A stretch of 32,117 nucleotides of DNA from Mikrocytos mackini (Eukaryota; Endomyxa; Ascetosporea; Mikrocytida; Mikrocytiidae). The notes beneath the pieces are model-generated. The model did not search any database and had not been told where the DNA came from. It worked only from the letters and a program-made list of their open reading frames with translations. The stretch spans positions 1 through 32,117 of the forward strand of contig JASNJN010000015.1 of the NCBI GenBank assembly GCA_030180075.1, written 5' to 3'. The position numbers were made by a program, and so were the translations under genes. Positions 30,700-32,117 of the stretch are shown in pieces (position 1 is the first letter of the stretch; the number at the start of each line of letters is the position of its first letter).

Positions 30700-31750
30700 T
30701 TCTGTTGTGAGATGTACTTTGATTGTTATACTTTTTACAATCCTCAGTACTATGTCCATACATCTGATGATGTTTACAGTATTGTCTTCTTGTATTACTG
30801 TCTCTGTTGTTATACCTTTCCTGATAAGGTCTTCTTGTATAATCTCTTTTGTTGAAGAATGGTTTCTTATAAGCCGAGTAAGAGTTTCTATAGTCTTTCT
30901 TGTCGTTGATATACGAAGTAATCTGCGTACTGACTAAACTTTCTGCTCTGTTAATTATCTCAAACATTTCTTCTGGTGTGGAGATGTTCATTTTTGCCAT
31001 TTCAATTTGTGTGGCATCTTCTAATCCGTTTCTAAAGGCTTCGTTTCTTTTCTTGATGTTATACTCTAGCCCTGAATCTTCGCTCAGACAGATCCTATCA
31101 ACAAGGTCACTCAATGCTGCAGTGTATTCTGCAATTGTGTAGAAATTCCTCTGTTTGACTTTGTTTAGAAGAGCGTGGTATTGTTGTCCATCAAGACTTG
31201 TATACTTCATTTTAAACATTGTTTTATAGTTTCTCCTACTGTATTGCAGTCTCTCAGATGCCGTTTCAGATCAGGAGCTAAAAGTGTTTGAAGTACCGCG
31301 AGAGAAGTATTTTCATCCCAATGACAAAGTGCTCCAGCTTCTATGAACTCTGTTGTCCATCTGAATATGTTTTGTTCGCTTATATTGGATACTACGTCCA
31401 ATGAACGCTGTAACATTAACTCCGTTCCTTCAGGCTTTACATTGTAGTTGGATCTTATCGCCGGGAAGTAGGGGTTGTAGTCCTTGGAAAATTCTGAACC
31501 CATTCTCTTTGTAGCGTTCAGTATAGTGGACAAGAATTCCGCTAGTATTGGGTCTTCGCAGTCTTCCACTGCGGAATTGATTCCTTCTGTTGCAAGTGGG
31601 TTGTTCACCGAAGTCCCGTTGAATGTGGGGTTGAAGTAAAAATTTAAAATTGGAACGTGGAAAGTTCGGGTTGGAAGCGTTTGCCTTGTTCCAATCGTTG
31701 TAGTTGGTTTGTTGTGGATTGCCAACCGAGGACTTGCCAAATGAATTCAT
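30700..31750 (-). pseudogene. gag part of the second Ty3/gypsy element
   Basis: A Ty3-type capsid region carries the motif FEIINRAESLV and a basic Arg/Tyr/Asn-rich stretch (YKKPFFNKRDYTRRPYQE). One zinc knuckle, CKHHQMYGHSTEDC, lies at 30737-30778. The knuckle resembles that in the gag fragment at 5245-5286. Confidence 0.82.
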
Positions 31751-31752
31751 TT
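31739..31752. repeat. 14-bp perfect palindrome at the LTR/gag junction
   Basis: AAATGAATTCATTT is its own reverse complement. It lies exactly between the inner edge of the 5' LTR copy and the gag region, where a primer binding site is expected. No TGG-type tRNA primer site is evident there. Confidence 0.7.
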
Positions 31753-31840
31753 TGACGTAGTTAAACGGAGTGATTCCATTTAAAATAACAGTACCGTAAA
31801 TTGATTTATTTAGGCGTGCTCTAGGTTTATGATATCGATT
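31753..31840 (-). repeat. 5' LTR copy of the second element, partial match
   Basis: These 88 bp match 27484-27571 with two differences, after which the sequence changes to a T9A7 run and then unrelated sequence. Confidence 0.82.
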
Positions 31841-31874
31841 TTTTTTTAAAAAAACAGAAATAAAATATAATTAA

Positions 31875-32117
31875 TTAATTAAATTTATCCTGTTTCCTAC
31901 GTCACTCCTACCCGCTTTATCGGGCTCAATTGTCGTCTTGTCACTACACCGCAACCACTCGTAGATGTTCAGTGACCCTTTAAGTCCTACCACCTGTATT
32001 TTACTGAGGAGGACTGCAAGGGTGCGACCCCTGTGGGTCGTCCCGCCCGGCAGGGCGGGGCGATGGCAGGTGAGTCTCATGAACCAGAGTAAGTTGTCGA
32101 CAGCTTGCTGCGACAAC
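31875..32117 (-). other. GC-rich, hairpin-rich segment with an open frame
   Basis: Base composition shifts abruptly from AT-rich to clearly GC-rich. Three short hairpins are seen: CGACCC-CTGT-GGGTCG (near 32027-32042), CCCGCCC-GGCA-GGGCGGG (32042-32059), and GTTGTCG...CGACAAC with an inner CAGC/GCTG pair (32093-32117). The minus strand is open for about 80 codons up to the window edge, with text such as LWFMRLTCHRPALPGG and KIQVVGLKGSLNIYEW, and it carries no ATG of its own. I cannot identify it. It may be bacterial sequence, an insertion or an assembly join. Confidence 0.45.

Larger units (their letters stand above)
27484..31840 (-). mobile_element. Ty3/gypsy LTR retrotransposon, nearly whole
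   Basis: This minus-strand retroelement fossil has the order gag, protease, reverse transcriptase, RNase H, integrase, polypurine tract and 3' LTR. Its LTR starts TGACGTA and ends TACGTCA, a 7-bp terminal inverted repeat. All key domains are recognisable in long open stretches and only one or two breaks are apparent, so it looks nearly whole and fairly young. Some Ty3 elements use programmed frameshifting between gag and pol, which may explain part of the frame change. The two LTR copies agree at 86 of 88 comparable positions. At the outer (5') end the repeat gives way to unrelated sequence, so the target duplication cannot be assessed. It differs clearly from the element at 97-5067 in LTR and protein sequence. 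Confidence 0.93.

Noticed and set aside
1-32117. tRNA, rRNA, Polinton or defence-system genes
   Set aside because: No tRNA B-box-like cluster, rRNA core sequence, protein-primed polymerase, capsid gene or known defence domain was seen on either strand.

Overview
The window looks like part of a small, AT-rich, intron-poor eukaryotic genome that is heavily invaded by transposable elements. I favour a microsporidian. The host genes are single uninterrupted ORFs, all on the minus strand. Most encode fast-evolving, Asn/Lys/Ile-rich proteins with no recognisable relatives. Two of the start codons have an exact AAATTTC heptamer just upstream, which fits the AAATTT-like start signals described for microsporidia. 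This assignment is an inference, because no rRNA or other phylogenetic marker is present.

Layout. 97-5067: a broken Ty3/gypsy LTR retrotransposon with identical 147-bp LTRs, carrying a nested hAT-type MITE (4278-4656). 5185-5550: a gag-tail fragment of another retroelement. 5768-10428: a 4.66-kb pogo/Tigger DNA transposon with 18-bp perfect terminal inverted repeats, a TA target duplication and an apparently intact transposase (8650-10011). A 202-bp hAT MITE (6402-6603) sits in its long non-coding half.

10513-17514 is the main host gene block, four genes on the minus strand. They are a zinc-ribbon/HMG-box protein, a 1085-residue helical protein of unknown function, a classical protein tyrosine phosphatase with all catalytic motifs, and a signal-peptide-bearing helical protein. 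17515-23305 holds no credible gene. It contains two more copies of the same MITE family, a compact inverted/direct repeat cluster and about 4.5 kb of unexplained sequence.

23306-24275 is a large imperfect foldback element whose arms carry tandem repeats. Next to it is a decayed non-LTR retrotransposon piece (24276 to about 25500), possibly R4/Dong-like, with one ambiguous base. 25601-27295 encodes a type I membrane protein. 27484-31840 is a second Ty3/gypsy element on the minus strand that looks nearly whole; its outer repeat gives way to a sharply GC-richer, hairpin-rich block (about 31875-32117) of unknown and possibly foreign origin.

Functionally, the host genes suggest one chromatin/nuclear regulator, one phosphotyrosine signalling enzyme and two proteins routed to the secretory pathway or membrane. 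Nothing shows that they form one pathway. No CRISPR, tRNA, rRNA or operon-like defence system was seen.
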